Shown in pieces: positions 46,709 to 56,376 of a DNA stretch of 64,000 bases. Below the pieces are notes generated by a model. It made no database searches. It worked only from the letters and a program-made list of their open reading frames with translations, and was not told the DNA's origin. Origin of the DNA: Caldithrix sp. (lineage in GTDB: Bacteria > Zhuqueibacterota > Zhuqueibacteria > Thermofontimicrobiales > Sulfurfontimicrobiaceae); contig DYKB01000002.1 of the NCBI GenBank assembly GCA_020722815.1, positions 1 to 64,000 of the forward strand, in the 5' to 3' direction. Positions within the stretch are counted from its first letter, which is position 1; every line of letters starts with the position of its first letter. A program made the position numbers and the translations under genes.

Positions 46709-48613
46709 TCACCCTTTTTTGGATTTGATTTTTGATATTTCTTTGTTTAAAACTTTTTCAAGCCTTGTAATCTTTTCCGATTCAGTTTCTCCCTTACTCA
46801 AATAATAATAGGCAACCAGGGTCGAAATTTCACCTTTAAGGCCGGTATCCGGGTCCAGCCGAATCAAACTTTCATAAACTGGTATGGTTTGTTCATCAAG
46901 ACGTTTCTGGCGATAATAAATCTGAGCCAATTCGAGTGTTATTTCAGGATTTGAATGATCTTTCGCCCAAATTTTTTCATAAATTTGTGCAGCTTTATCA
47001 TAATATTGTCTTTTAATATATATTTTTGCCAGATATTCCGGTCTCATATAGAAAAAAATCAGCGCAAAAAGCCCGGCTATCACGATTATTCCCATTGTGA
47101 TGAAAATAGATGAATAATTACTCTCTGATGTTGCTGGCCTTATCAATTCTCCCTGGCTTTTCTTCAACCTGGCTTTAGCTTCGGTAATGAGTGCCTGGAC
47201 ATTTTTATAGTCAGAGTCCACAACTGCAATTTTTTCAAATGCGATCAAGGCTTCAAGCCAGCTCTTTTTTTGCATCTGCTGAATACCCTGATTGTAAAGC
47301 ACCGTTACCAGATTGGTTTCTGATGTGTCGGCCAAAAATTTTTGAGTTTCTCTTAATAAATTTTTTGTATCGCGATAGCTGGGATCAATATTTAAAATCC
47401 TTTCTAAATAATTGGCAGCATTGATCCAGTCTTTATTACTAATCGCATATTTTGCCTGACGATACAATTGTTGTTTGGCCTCTGCCAGTCCCTGGTTTTC
47501 AAGCCGATATTTGGCTTCATCGTACTTTTCCGCCGCATCTTTGTAATTAGGTTCAATTTCAAGTAGTCGCCGAAACTCGATGGTCGCTCCCTCCCAATTT
47601 TGCGCCGTTAACTCACGTACACCCGCCTGGTACATTCCTTCAAGGGTTTGCTCAGTCCGGGGAGGCGTTTCAACCGGTGTTGTGTTTTTTGTGGGTTGAT
47701 TGGGATTTTCGCTAATATCAATCGACGCCATTTTTGAAATTTCTGACAGCTTAATCTGGGCACGCTCGTACTCAGGATTTTTTGCGAGAATTGTTTCAAA
47801 TATATTTTTGGCTTCATCAAATTTGCCATCCTGAAAAAGGTTTAAACCCTGCAGAAAAAGACGATCCAATTCAGTATCTTTTTCAGGAGTTCCCCGCTTC
47901 TCTAATTGAAGCCGGGCGTCGTCTCTTTTCTGGGAAACATCCTTAAAATCAGATTTTTCGGCAATAATTTTATCAAATTCGATGATGGCTTCAGCATATT
48001 TCTGTTGTGCCAATAACCTGGTCCCTTCAGCATACCAATCATATAATTTTTTTTCCTGCCTTATCTCATTAATTTTCCTTAGAAATCGCTGTTCACCGGG
48101 TGCTAATCGATTTCCTTCTAAAAAATTCGATAATGCATCATTTATTTTTCCCAATCCTAGATTGATTTCACCCAGCCGATATAAAATATCAAGCTGAATC
48201 TGTTGATCTTTGGTAAAACCACGTGCAGCAGTTAACGACTCGCGCGCTTCTTTTAAATATCCTGCCACTTGTTGTACCAGACCCGTTTCATAAACAACTT
48301 TAAAACGTAACCTGGTATCGACCGCGGTGGGATTGGCGACCAGCGTCCGATTTAAATATATAAGTGCCTGGTCATAATCCTTTTTTTCTTTTAGCGCCAT
48401 CCCCAGTTCGAGGTAAGCCTCGGTATAACTTTTATCCAGCATTGTCGCTTGCTTCAGATACTCGATCCGTTCATCGAGTGACTTGCTTTTCTGGGCACGT
48501 CGATAGAAATCTGAAGCTTTCTGACTAAAAAGAGCAGATTGGATAAATAAAAACAAGAAGCTTATCATGAGCCATGACCGGTACTGAAAATATTTTTTAA
48601 AATCAACTCGCAT
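46709..48613 (-). CDS. Membrane TPR protein, paralogue 3
   Basis: A 634-residue protein. The signal peptide ends about SALFSQKA. Periplasmic TPR units cover about 35-480 (for example WEGATIEFRRLLEIEPNYKDA). A transmembrane helix lies near 500-520 (IFITMGIIVIAGLFALIFFYM), with a cytoplasmic TPR module after it (YYDKAAQIYEKIWAKDHS, YESLIRLDPD). Architecture and repeat words match the neighbours, showing tandem duplication. The gap to paralogue 2 is 48 bp. The RBS is weak (GTGAAACG). No enzymatic motif was seen. Confidence 0.82.
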   Translation of the reverse strand: MRVDFKKYFQYRSWLMISFLFLFIQSALFSQKASDFYRRAQKSKSLDERIEYLKQATMLDKSYTEAYLELGMALKEKKDYDQALIYLNRTLVANPTAVDTRLRFKVVYETGLVQQVAGYLKEARESLTAARGFTKDQQIQLDILYRLGEINLGLGKINDALSNFLEGNRLAPGEQRFLRKINEIRQEKKLYDWYAEGTRLLAQQKYAEAIIEFDKIIAEKSDFKDVSQKRDDARLQLEKRGTPEKDTELDRLFLQGLNLFQDGKFDEAKNIFETILAKNPEYERAQIKLSEISKMASIDISENPNQPTKNTTPVETPPRTEQTLEGMYQAGVRELTAQNWEGATIEFRRLLEIEPNYKDAAEKYDEAKYRLENQGLAEAKQQLYRQAKYAISNKDWINAANYLERILNIDPSYRDTKNLLRETQKFLADTSETNLVTVLYNQGIQQMQKKSWLEALIAFEKIAVVDSDYKNVQALITEAKARLKKSQGELIRPATSESNYSSIFITMGIIVIAGLFALIFFYMRPEYLAKIYIKRQYYDKAAQIYEKIWAKDHSNPEITLELAQIYYRQKRLDEQTIPVYESLIRLDPDTGLKGEISTLVAYYYLSKGETESEKITRLEKVLNKEISKIKSKKG

Positions 48614-48661
48614 CGTTTCACATTTGTCATTTTAATGAATTTTATAGGGGAATCAACCAAT

Positions 48662-50599
48662 CTATTTTTCAATCGATGGTTCATTGCGTTTAATTTCACT
48701 AATTCGCGGATCAAGCTTTTCTTCAATCAAATTGTCTGTATCAAGCCTTTCTCCATCACGTTTTTGATAATATTTTCGTAAAATGGCTTTGATATCGTCA
48801 TTCCTTTGCGTATTGAGATTCATTCGAATAATCGATTCATAAATACGAATGGCCGGTTCGTCTTCCCGATTTTCGATGAGATAAATATTGGCCAGCGTTT
48901 TATACAATTCTGCATCACCAGGTCGTGTAGTTAACAGACTTTCATAAATTGGTTTGGCTTTATCATATTTGCCGCGAATCAGGTGGAAACGTGCACGGGC
49001 CGTCGGAATAAAATAAAATAAAGCAAATAAAAGTAGTCCAATAATAAATAAAATCGAAAAAAATGCCATCCAAGAGCTTGAGGAATTCATTTCTGATAAA
49101 AATTGCTGACGTTCGGTTCTGTAAGTCATTTCTTGTTCAGCTAATTTCTCTCGGGCAACTTTCAGCTCTTTTTTAACTTCTTTTAAATTGCCGGGCTGCA
49201 ATACCTCGGCTTTTTCCAGCGCAATCACCGCTTGCAACCAATTTTCACGTTTGATATTCGCCAGCCCCTGCTCAAAATATAGTTGTGCTTCACGACTTTT
49301 TAATTCTAATTCGACTTCGGTTAAACGATTTAATTTAGCCGAATCCAATTTTGTCCGGGCGTCTAACAACAACTTTTGTGTGTCGCGATAGCGCGGATTT
49401 ATTTGCGCGACCATTTCGAACGCATTTACCGCCTCTACCCACTTTTGATTTTTCATGGCGGTCAATGCTTCTGTATAAAAACGGTATGATAGATTTGCCG
49501 GTGAATTTGGATCTTCGGGCGAGGTTTGTCTTTGAAAGTTCTGTTTAGCCTGATTTAAACCCCATTGAACCTGTTTATAATTCGGATTGATTGACCGAAC
49601 TTTTTCCAATGCAATAAAGGCTTCCAGATAATCACGATTGCGAAGGGCGCGCATACCCCGCTCATAATTTTGTTCAAGCTCAGGTTCTGATGTTGACGCT
49701 TGCTGCTGCGTTCGGGCTAATTGTAATTGCTCCTTTACATCTAAAAATTCAGGATTATTGGCCTGTATTCGTTCGAAAAGTGTAATGGCTTCCTGAAATC
49801 TTTTTTCATTTAAGCTGGAAATGGCACGCCGATAAAGCTCTGGAAGGTTTTCTTCGGAATCGCGCTGGTCGGGTGCAGTGGCATCTTCCAACTTTTCCAA
49901 TCTGGCAATTTGTGTTTGCACATCTTTATAGGTCGGATCAAATGACTGCGCCTTCCTGAATGATTCCAGGGCATCTTCGGTTTTTTGTCGGGTAAGATAA
50001 TTGAGGCCTTGTTGATAATAAATCTGGCTATTTTTTTTCTGATTGGCCAATTTGATGGCCTGATCAAATTGACCGGTTTTATTCTCAGCAATTTTTTTAC
50101 CCTCATTCAGTTGGATCAGGGCTTCATCATATTTTTCCTGGAGTATGCTGATAATTCCAATTTCGTACCAGATAGTGGCGCGTAATTGCGGATTGCCAGC
50201 AATATTGATCGCCTCAACCAGGGTTGTTTTCGCCTCATCAAAACGGTTTAATTTTTTATAGGTAATGCCCAATTCATAGAATATTTTTAATTTAATATCC
50301 GGATTCAGTTTTTCAGGATTCGACGCTTGTGCCAACCGGAATGACTCTTCTGCATTTTTATAGTCACCAAGTTTTTTATAGACCAAGCCCAGATTATAAT
50401 AGGCTTCTATAAAAAATGGATTTTGCTCAATCGCTTTCTTGTAATTAACTATTTTCGCATTCAAATCAGCGGCATTTACGCCATCCTGGAACCAATCCGC
50501 CGCCTTTTTTTGGGCAAATACGCCACTCACGGTTCCCAATATGAACAATGTCAAAAGAATGATGTTTAATTGTTGCCTGATTTTTTTTGATCCGTTCAC
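48662..50599 (-). CDS. Membrane TPR protein, paralogue 2
   Basis: A 645-residue protein starting with GTG (GGAG six bases upstream). The signal peptide ends about GVFAQKK. A periplasmic TPR array covers about 30-490, with a linker (around 470-500) rich in Glu/Lys/Arg that may be coiled coil. A transmembrane helix lies near 510-530 (SSWMAFFSILFIIGLLLFALF), then a cytoplasmic TPR module (KAKPIYESLLTTRPGD, IYESIIRMNLN). It is the fullest version of the four-paralogue architecture. A 236-bp gap holding a family B repeat separates it from paralogue 1. Confidence 0.82.
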   Translation of the reverse strand: MNGSKKIRQQLNIILLTLFILGTVSGVFAQKKAADWFQDGVNAADLNAKIVNYKKAIEQNPFFIEAYYNLGLVYKKLGDYKNAEESFRLAQASNPEKLNPDIKLKIFYELGITYKKLNRFDEAKTTLVEAINIAGNPQLRATIWYEIGIISILQEKYDEALIQLNEGKKIAENKTGQFDQAIKLANQKKNSQIYYQQGLNYLTRQKTEDALESFRKAQSFDPTYKDVQTQIARLEKLEDATAPDQRDSEENLPELYRRAISSLNEKRFQEAITLFERIQANNPEFLDVKEQLQLARTQQQASTSEPELEQNYERGMRALRNRDYLEAFIALEKVRSINPNYKQVQWGLNQAKQNFQRQTSPEDPNSPANLSYRFYTEALTAMKNQKWVEAVNAFEMVAQINPRYRDTQKLLLDARTKLDSAKLNRLTEVELELKSREAQLYFEQGLANIKRENWLQAVIALEKAEVLQPGNLKEVKKELKVAREKLAEQEMTYRTERQQFLSEMNSSSSWMAFFSILFIIGLLLFALFYFIPTARARFHLIRGKYDKAKPIYESLLTTRPGDAELYKTLANIYLIENREDEPAIRIYESIIRMNLNTQRNDDIKAILRKYYQKRDGERLDTDNLIEEKLDPRISEIKRNEPSIEK

Positions 50600-50714
50600 G
50601 GCTCACTCCATTGATTATCGCACTCCACGGTTTCCCTTACCATCTCTGAAATGATTATTTTAATTTCATTTCTCAGCAGAGAAACAATAACATCTATTTT
50701 TTAATCAAACATTA

Positions 50715-50848
50715 TTTGAATCCACTTTAAAAAGATATATTTCTGTCATTCTGAGCGAAGCGAGGAATCTCTTAAGTTATTGAAAAATATAAATACTTCT
50801 CTTCGCTGAGTTCTCCCTGAGCGCAGTCGGATGGGTCAGGAATCTTTC
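50715..50848. mobile_element. Family B TCATTCTGA element overlapping the end of TPR paralogue 1
   Basis: It begins with TTTGAATCCACTTTAAA (15 of 17 matches to the family B end), then TGTCATTCTGAGCGAAGCG, and runs through CTGAGCGCAGTC into GGTCAGGAATCTTTC. The last part encodes, on the minus strand, the final residues KDS and the stop codon of the TPR gene. Confidence 0.65.
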
Positions 50849-52317
50849 ACCTCGGTTTGCTTTAAATAACGACGAAATATCATTAAAAAAATAATGGCGG
50901 TCATAATTAACATCACGCCAATCAGCCAGACTGAATTCCATTTTCGCCCCTCTACCACGACAAATTGAGATTCATCGAGAGTGAGCTGATTTTTATTTTT
51001 AAGCTTTTGTCTTACCAACTCTATTTGCTGAGTCAGCGAATCTGACTTATTGAATAATTTTGCCTTCTCAAATGCCAGCAAGGCCTGAGTCCATCGGTTT
51101 TGTTCAGCAAATTTAATTCCCTGTAAATAGTGCGTCCGGAATTCCTGCAAGGTATCTAAGGTAACAAAAGAATCCGGCATGGTCATTTGAACCGCCGCCA
51201 ACTCAATAATCTCGGCATTTTCAGCAAGTTCAACTTTTGACTTTTGTGTGATTTTTCTTTCTGTTAGTTGCAAAAATCGATGAACGTTCTGAAAATTCGA
51301 ATCGCTCGAACTTACCAGTTTAAAATAGTCCAGTGCGTCTTCCCATCTTTGTTGGTTATAGGCATCGATGCCTTGCTGATAGACACTCGCCAGATCATTC
51401 CCTTTTTGGGCTGGTATATAATTCGCCCGGGCGGTTTGCAATTTTTCCTGAACATCTTTATATCCTGGTGCAATTTTTATAATCTTTTCAAAGGCTTCAA
51501 TCGCATTTTTATAATCCTTTTTCAGGAGATGCGTGATACCACGGGCATATATTTCATCCAGTTCTGATTCATTTTGAGGTGAATTAAATTTTTGTTTCAA
51601 TAATCGGAGTTTTAAATCAACATCTTTATATGTTGGTGAAACAGTACTAACTTTCTGGTACAATTCTAATGCCTGATTCCATTGATTTTGTTCAAATAGT
51701 CCTTCGGCCTCCCGATACCAGATTTCAATTTTACCTTCACTTCGTGAAAGCGCCAGTGCATGATTGAATTTTTCCTGTAATTGTGGCGCTAATTTCTGAC
51801 CAGTTTCAAAATATTGGGTTGCGGCTGAAAATTTTGATTGAAACATGCAAATTGTGCCCAGATCATATTTAATTAATGCCTGAAGGTCCGGTGGAATCTG
51901 CAATTTTTCGGCCTGCGATAGATATTTTATCGCATTTTCATGATCGCGTCGCTTCCGCGCAATGGAAGCCAATTCGATTAAAATTTGGGCTTCGTTTGTT
52001 ACATTGGACATTTCCTGGGCTTTCGATAAGCCAAGTTTGAAGATATTCTCGGCCAATTGAATCTGGTTTGAAGAGATCAGGACTTCTCCAAGCCGAAAAT
52101 ATGCCGCTACAAAATTGGAATCGCTTTCAATCGCCTTGATGAAATATTGCTTTTTTGAAAGAACATCTGTCGTCCCCAATCCTTTCTCAAACCAGGTTTT
52201 TGCTGAATCCTGAGCGAAAACATTGTTCGCTAATCCTGATATTAATACCAAAATAGCGGTGATGATAAATTTCAAATCGACACGGAAGTTAATTAAATGT
52301 TTTCTAAAAAATTTCAT
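50836..52317 (-). CDS. Membrane TPR protein, paralogue 1 (short form)
   Basis: A 493-residue protein with a signal peptide ending about NNVFAQD, periplasmic TPR units at about 38-350 and a transmembrane helix near 465-482 (VWLIGVMLIMTAIIFLMI). It ends about ten residues after the helix (TEVKDS), so it lacks the cytoplasmic TPR module present in the three paralogues. The stop codon lies inside a family B repeat, so insertion of the repeat may have removed the cytoplasmic part; natural shortness is the alternative. It starts 10 bp after the PP2C phosphatase gene, so the two are co-transcribed. Confidence 0.82.
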   Translation of the reverse strand: MKFFRKHLINFRVDLKFIITAILVLISGLANNVFAQDSAKTWFEKGLGTTDVLSKKQYFIKAIESDSNFVAAYFRLGEVLISSNQIQLAENIFKLGLSKAQEMSNVTNEAQILIELASIARKRRDHENAIKYLSQAEKLQIPPDLQALIKYDLGTICMFQSKFSAATQYFETGQKLAPQLQEKFNHALALSRSEGKIEIWYREAEGLFEQNQWNQALELYQKVSTVSPTYKDVDLKLRLLKQKFNSPQNESELDEIYARGITHLLKKDYKNAIEAFEKIIKIAPGYKDVQEKLQTARANYIPAQKGNDLASVYQQGIDAYNQQRWEDALDYFKLVSSSDSNFQNVHRFLQLTERKITQKSKVELAENAEIIELAAVQMTMPDSFVTLDTLQEFRTHYLQGIKFAEQNRWTQALLAFEKAKLFNKSDSLTQQIELVRQKLKNKNQLTLDESQFVVVEGRKWNSVWLIGVMLIMTAIIFLMIFRRYLKQTEVKDS

Positions 52318-52327
52318 TACGGTTTTG

Positions 52328-53305
52328 TCAAATTAAAGTCAAAAGTATTGTTAATAATAAAATTATAATCCCGGCCAGAATAAGTGGCACCTGATAATCG
52401 AGTAAAAATTGTACCAAAAAATTTGGCATTTTTCCATTGAGCTGCATCCGCATGAGATAGCGATTTTCATAGGCGATTATTTTTTTGCTTTCTTCTTTAA
52501 TGGTTGTTTTTATGGATATTGCCGGGCTATTTTCATTGCCAGCAGCAACCACTTTTACCAGCGCAACTGTTATATTATCACTCCCATCGATTTGTAGTGC
52601 CATATTAATCAGATTGTTAGCCGCCTGTTGTAAATCATTTTGATAATTAACAACGATAGCCTGAATTAAATCTTCATTAATTGCGTTGGTCAATCCATCG
52701 GAACAGAGAATAAACAGATCTCCGGTTCGGATCGGTTCAAGCCTGAGGTCAATTTTGACTTGATGCGCAATTCCTAATGCTCTGGTAATAACATTTTTCT
52801 TTTCAAAGAATCGAACATCTTCTTTCTCGATTTCCCGATCTTCAAGAAGCTCATTAATCCAGGAATGATCTTCTGTCAAACGGATAATTTCCCGGTCACG
52901 AACGCGATAAATACGACTATCACCGACATGCGCCAGAATAGCCACTCCTGGTGTAAAAGATGCGAGGACAATTGTTGTTCCCATTCCCTTACAGGAAGCA
53001 TGCCGTGAAGCATGATCGAGGATTTTACGATTCGCCAGTCGAATTCCACTTACAGCCTGTCCTGCCAGGGTTCGATAGCTGGCGTTCACATCCTCAGCGA
53101 GTCTTTTGATGAGTTCTTTATCCGGCGTTTGATAAATCGAATGGATGATTTCCCCAGTCATTTTACTGGCCAGCGCACCGGCATTGTGTCCCCCCATTCC
53201 ATCACAAATAAGACTTAAATTTAATTCAGAATAGATCCCCAGAAAATCTTCATTTTGTTTCCGTTTTACACCGATATCCGTCTGACCAACCATCTCTAAT
53301 ATCAT
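52328..53305 (-). CDS. PP2C-family Ser/Thr phosphatase, tail-anchored
   Basis: A 325-residue PPM-type phosphatase with the metal-binding motifs RKQNED, CDGMGGHNAG, HVGDSRIYR, LCSDGLT and SDNITVAL; all metal Asp residues are present, so it should be active. A C-terminal helix (about 305-323, VPLILAGIIILLLTILLTL) anchors it in the membrane with the catalytic domain in the cytoplasm. ATG 53305, behind GGGGTG, is preferred over GTG 53311. It probably reverses phosphorylation by the PEGA kinase two genes upstream and may act on the FHA ligands. It lies between the FHA-propeller gene and the TPR paralogues. Confidence 0.93.
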   Translation of the reverse strand: MILEMVGQTDIGVKRKQNEDFLGIYSELNLSLICDGMGGHNAGALASKMTGEIIHSIYQTPDKELIKRLAEDVNASYRTLAGQAVSGIRLANRKILDHASRHASCKGMGTTIVLASFTPGVAILAHVGDSRIYRVRDREIIRLTEDHSWINELLEDREIEKEDVRFFEKKNVITRALGIAHQVKIDLRLEPIRTGDLFILCSDGLTNAINEDLIQAIVVNYQNDLQQAANNLINMALQIDGSDNITVALVKVVAAGNENSPAISIKTTIKEESKKIIAYENRYLMRMQLNGKMPNFLVQFLLDYQVPLILAGIIILLLTILLTLI

Positions 53306-53359
53306 AATCACCCCGTTTGAAACACCATCGGATGTCTGGATAAACCAAAGTTTAAAATT

Positions 53360-53376
53360 TATGAATCCACTCTAAA
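53360..53376. repeat. Isolated family B end (17-mer)
   Basis: TATGAATCCACTCTAAA, one change from the 17-mer at 5669. It is followed by TCATGATAAG instead of the full TCATTCTGA element, and then by the family C element. It may be a remnant of an element that was interrupted. Confidence 0.5.
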
Positions 53377-53400
53377 AAGGAGTTAACTGGTCATGATAAG

Positions 53401-53545
53401 TAGTGTCTGTCCGAAGATACCAAAACAGGTCATTATGAGGCGTTTTTTGCCGAAGCAATCCCCCTAGAAAACGGCTGAGATTGCTTCGTCGCCAAAAACG
53501 CACCTCGCAATGACAGTGCCGAAGGCGTTTGCGGACAGACACTTA
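53401..53545. mobile_element. Palindromic element, family C copy 2
   Basis: The ends TAGTGTCTGTCCG and CGGACAGACACTTA are inverted. The interior holds mirrored GAGGCGTTTTTTGCCGAAGC and GCTTCGTCGCCAAAAACGC blocks. It is ~145 bp, with the same terminal word as at 13935-14077, and lies between the FHA and PP2C genes. Confidence 0.7.
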
Positions 53546-53631
53546 GTAGTCGATAGAATCCTCTGATTTATAGATTCTTTTTACCATTTCGCTCCGTTTT
53601 GAGAAAATATTTTAAATGATGATATAACAAC

Positions 53632-56151
53632 CTAATCTTCAGTTGAATTTATAATTTTATCCGGCCGACTGATTGTATTTTGTTTTCTTAATGAAATTAA
53701 ATTAAAAACGATAATGCCAACTATCAGGACTAAACTGATGATAATCTGGATGGTCAGTCCTGTCGTCGCGAGAATAACCGCCTGTGTATAACAATTATTT
53801 TTGGCATTTCCAAATCGCTGTTCCCAGCGTATGGTTCCTTTGGGATATTTCGAATTGGTGGTATAGCGATAAATGCTGTTATCATTTCGGATGATCAGTA
53901 TATCCATAAAAGAATCCTGGTCAATATCGGCGACAACAGGCGTACACAGTGGGGGATTTTCGCCATTGTACTGACTTTGCCAGAGGACTTTTCCCGTGGC
54001 ACCATTTAATATATAAACGCCATGATTCACCCCTGCCAGTATGATATCCAGGACACCGTCTTTGTTCATATCGGTCAATACCGGATTGCCAATAAATTTT
54101 TCCCAATCTTCCGGAATGAATTCCCAGATGGTCATTTTGTGGTTGCCGGCAGCGTTGGTGCCTTTAAAAGCCCGAACCCGCCCATCCAAGGTGAAAATGG
54201 CGATATCATCCATTCCATCATTATCAAAATCGCCGATAGCTGGTGGAATAAATAACTGTCCTGCCAATTCACCCTCCGGTGTCATCGAATCAATCCAGAA
54301 CCGTTGTTTGGAAATTCCATTGATGGTGATAAGGTTTCCATTATTGGTGCTGACGATTAAGTCCAGACGACGATCCTTGTTGAGATGACCCGTTGCAACA
54401 GGCGTTCGAATCGCATCGACTTGTGTTTGTGGTCCCAACATCTCTTCAAGCTCGCGATTAATATCGAGAAGTGCTGAAACGCTATTGGTTTTCCCATTAA
54501 AGACAAAAATTCGACCGGATTCAGTTCCGAGGATAAAATCGTCAATGTGATCACCGGTAATATCCCCGGCAGAAATAGTCGAGCGAATTTGCTCATTAAT
54601 TTGATGGTTTTGCCATTGGGGCTCATGTAAATCTCCCAATGCCACAAGTAATTTTCCATTTGTCGTACTGATGGCGACATCCATGCGATTATCCCCATTG
54701 ACATCGGCCACGGCGGGTAAACCGGCAAATTCTCCGCCAATAATCGGACTGTTCCAGATTTCAATTCCGAGGCGACCGTCAATAGCCAGCACCCGTTCTG
54801 TGGGGGTCATGATCAGAATATCCGGCAGATTGTCGCTATTGACATCGGCGATGACAAGCTGGCCGGGGAGTTGTGATTTAACATAGGTTTCAGTCTCCCA
54901 GAGGGGTTGATGGTCAGCTCCTGATAAGGCGCGCAGATTTCCATTCATATCTAAAAAAGTCACATCAAGGTCGCCATCACCATTGAAATCAGCAACGGCC
55001 GGTGAATTATTAAAATTTTCATTTCCAACCTCAGCGAGAATTGTCGATGCTGAATCACCGGAAACAGATTTATGCCAGAGCGATTCCTTTAATTCCAGAA
55101 TGTCTGGTTTCTGCGCCCGGACTGAGCGCTCTTTTAAAGCTTTAATTGATATAATAATCGCCAGAATCAGCAGTAAGGCCGAAACACCGCGAACAACTGG
55201 CCACTGATACCGTACCCACCAGACACCCGCCCGTTTGGGTGGTGAAAAATTGAAATTTCCTTCGCTGCATACCCGAAAGATAGTGCTCTGCTGGTCACTT
55301 ACGATTTCAATCTCATCCCCCACCTGTAAAGGATGAAAATCGGTTTCTGATAATTTATATTGATTGACATAAGTCCGGGTTTTGCTTCGTTTGTCAGAAA
55401 TATGAAAGTGACCATCCTTGAATGTGATGGTTGCGTGACGCCGGGAAATACTCGGATCAACATTTCCGTTTCTATCAAGCCGAATGATAATATCATTGAG
55501 CTTTACATCTCTTCCGATACGAGTTTCGCGATTATTTAATTGAAACTTTTTACCTTTATAAGGGCCAAAAATTGCCAATAAATAAAAAGGAACCCTGGGT
55601 GCACCAGGCCCTGTCTCCGGAGGAATCGAAGGCGTTTGATTCAGGATGGAAGAACGGGGAGTGGGTGTTTTGGGTGTTACCACTTCCTCTTGATCCAGCT
55701 CAAGATTAAAACTGGTTGCCGGTATATTCTCTAATTTCGTCTCATCTGAATTGTAGTTATCATCCAGATTTAAGTCATTAAAATCCAAATCATTAGTGGC
55801 ACCAAAATCGGTATCGATATCATCCAGATTAAAATCAGGCGCAATCGATTCAATTTCATTTTCCAGAAAGATTAATGTATGATTCCCAATGAGTATCTGA
55901 TCACCATGTTTAATTGGAGTTTGTGTTTCAACAGGAATTCCATTTAATAGGGTACCAAACGCACTCCTGAGATCACGTATGTAAAATTGGTTCGCTTCCC
56001 GCGTGATTTCCAGATGGTTCATTGAAATTTTTTTATCTTCAATCATCAAATCATTATCGAGTTCTGAGCCAATTTTTATCGACTTTTTATCAAGTGGCAT
56101 GATAAACTCTTTATAAACTTCCGCTTTCTGTTTAACGAGAATTTTAGGCAT
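53632..56151 (-). CDS. Double-FHA transmembrane protein with extracytoplasmic propeller
   Basis: An 839-residue protein. The cytoplasmic N-terminus carries two FHA phosphothreonine-binding domains (about 20-95 with SMNHLEI and LRSAFGTLLNG; about 200-290 with TRIGRD, SISRRHATI and RTYVNQ), separated by an Asp/Asn-rich linker. A transmembrane helix lies at about 320-338. Outside follow eight FG-GAP/VCBS-type repeats with calcium-loop words such as DFNGDGDLD, DVNGDNRMD and DFDNDGMDD, forming a propeller, then a second helix near 795-818 and a short cytoplasmic tail. It links a periplasmic ligand sensor to a phosphopeptide reader. The upstream kinase and downstream phosphatase are the obvious writer and eraser. 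Confidence 0.9.
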   Translation of the reverse strand: MPKILVKQKAEVYKEFIMPLDKKSIKIGSELDNDLMIEDKKISMNHLEITREANQFYIRDLRSAFGTLLNGIPVETQTPIKHGDQILIGNHTLIFLENEIESIAPDFNLDDIDTDFGATNDLDFNDLNLDDNYNSDETKLENIPATSFNLELDQEEVVTPKTPTPRSSILNQTPSIPPETGPGAPRVPFYLLAIFGPYKGKKFQLNNRETRIGRDVKLNDIIIRLDRNGNVDPSISRRHATITFKDGHFHISDKRSKTRTYVNQYKLSETDFHPLQVGDEIEIVSDQQSTIFRVCSEGNFNFSPPKRAGVWWVRYQWPVVRGVSALLLILAIIISIKALKERSVRAQKPDILELKESLWHKSVSGDSASTILAEVGNENFNNSPAVADFNGDGDLDVTFLDMNGNLRALSGADHQPLWETETYVKSQLPGQLVIADVNSDNLPDILIMTPTERVLAIDGRLGIEIWNSPIIGGEFAGLPAVADVNGDNRMDVAISTTNGKLLVALGDLHEPQWQNHQINEQIRSTISAGDITGDHIDDFILGTESGRIFVFNGKTNSVSALLDINRELEEMLGPQTQVDAIRTPVATGHLNKDRRLDLIVSTNNGNLITINGISKQRFWIDSMTPEGELAGQLFIPPAIGDFDNDGMDDIAIFTLDGRVRAFKGTNAAGNHKMTIWEFIPEDWEKFIGNPVLTDMNKDGVLDIILAGVNHGVYILNGATGKVLWQSQYNGENPPLCTPVVADIDQDSFMDILIIRNDNSIYRYTTNSKYPKGTIRWEQRFGNAKNNCYTQAVILATTGLTIQIIISLVLIVGIIVFNLISLRKQNTISRPDKIINSTED

Positions 56152-56376
56152 TCTCTTTTTTTCTCCTGTACTAAATTAAGCGACTGATTTATTAATATTT
56201 TCCCTGATTATAGCCAGATTGCACTCATAAAGGGTGATTTTTATAATTCACGATAAATCGGAAAATTTGAATATTTATTTTCCAATTTTCAAACTTCCCC
56301 TGTTTTGAGATGAGAATCATATCAAAATTTTAACCAGGGCAATGATATTCACTTCACGTTTCAGAGAAAATTAACG

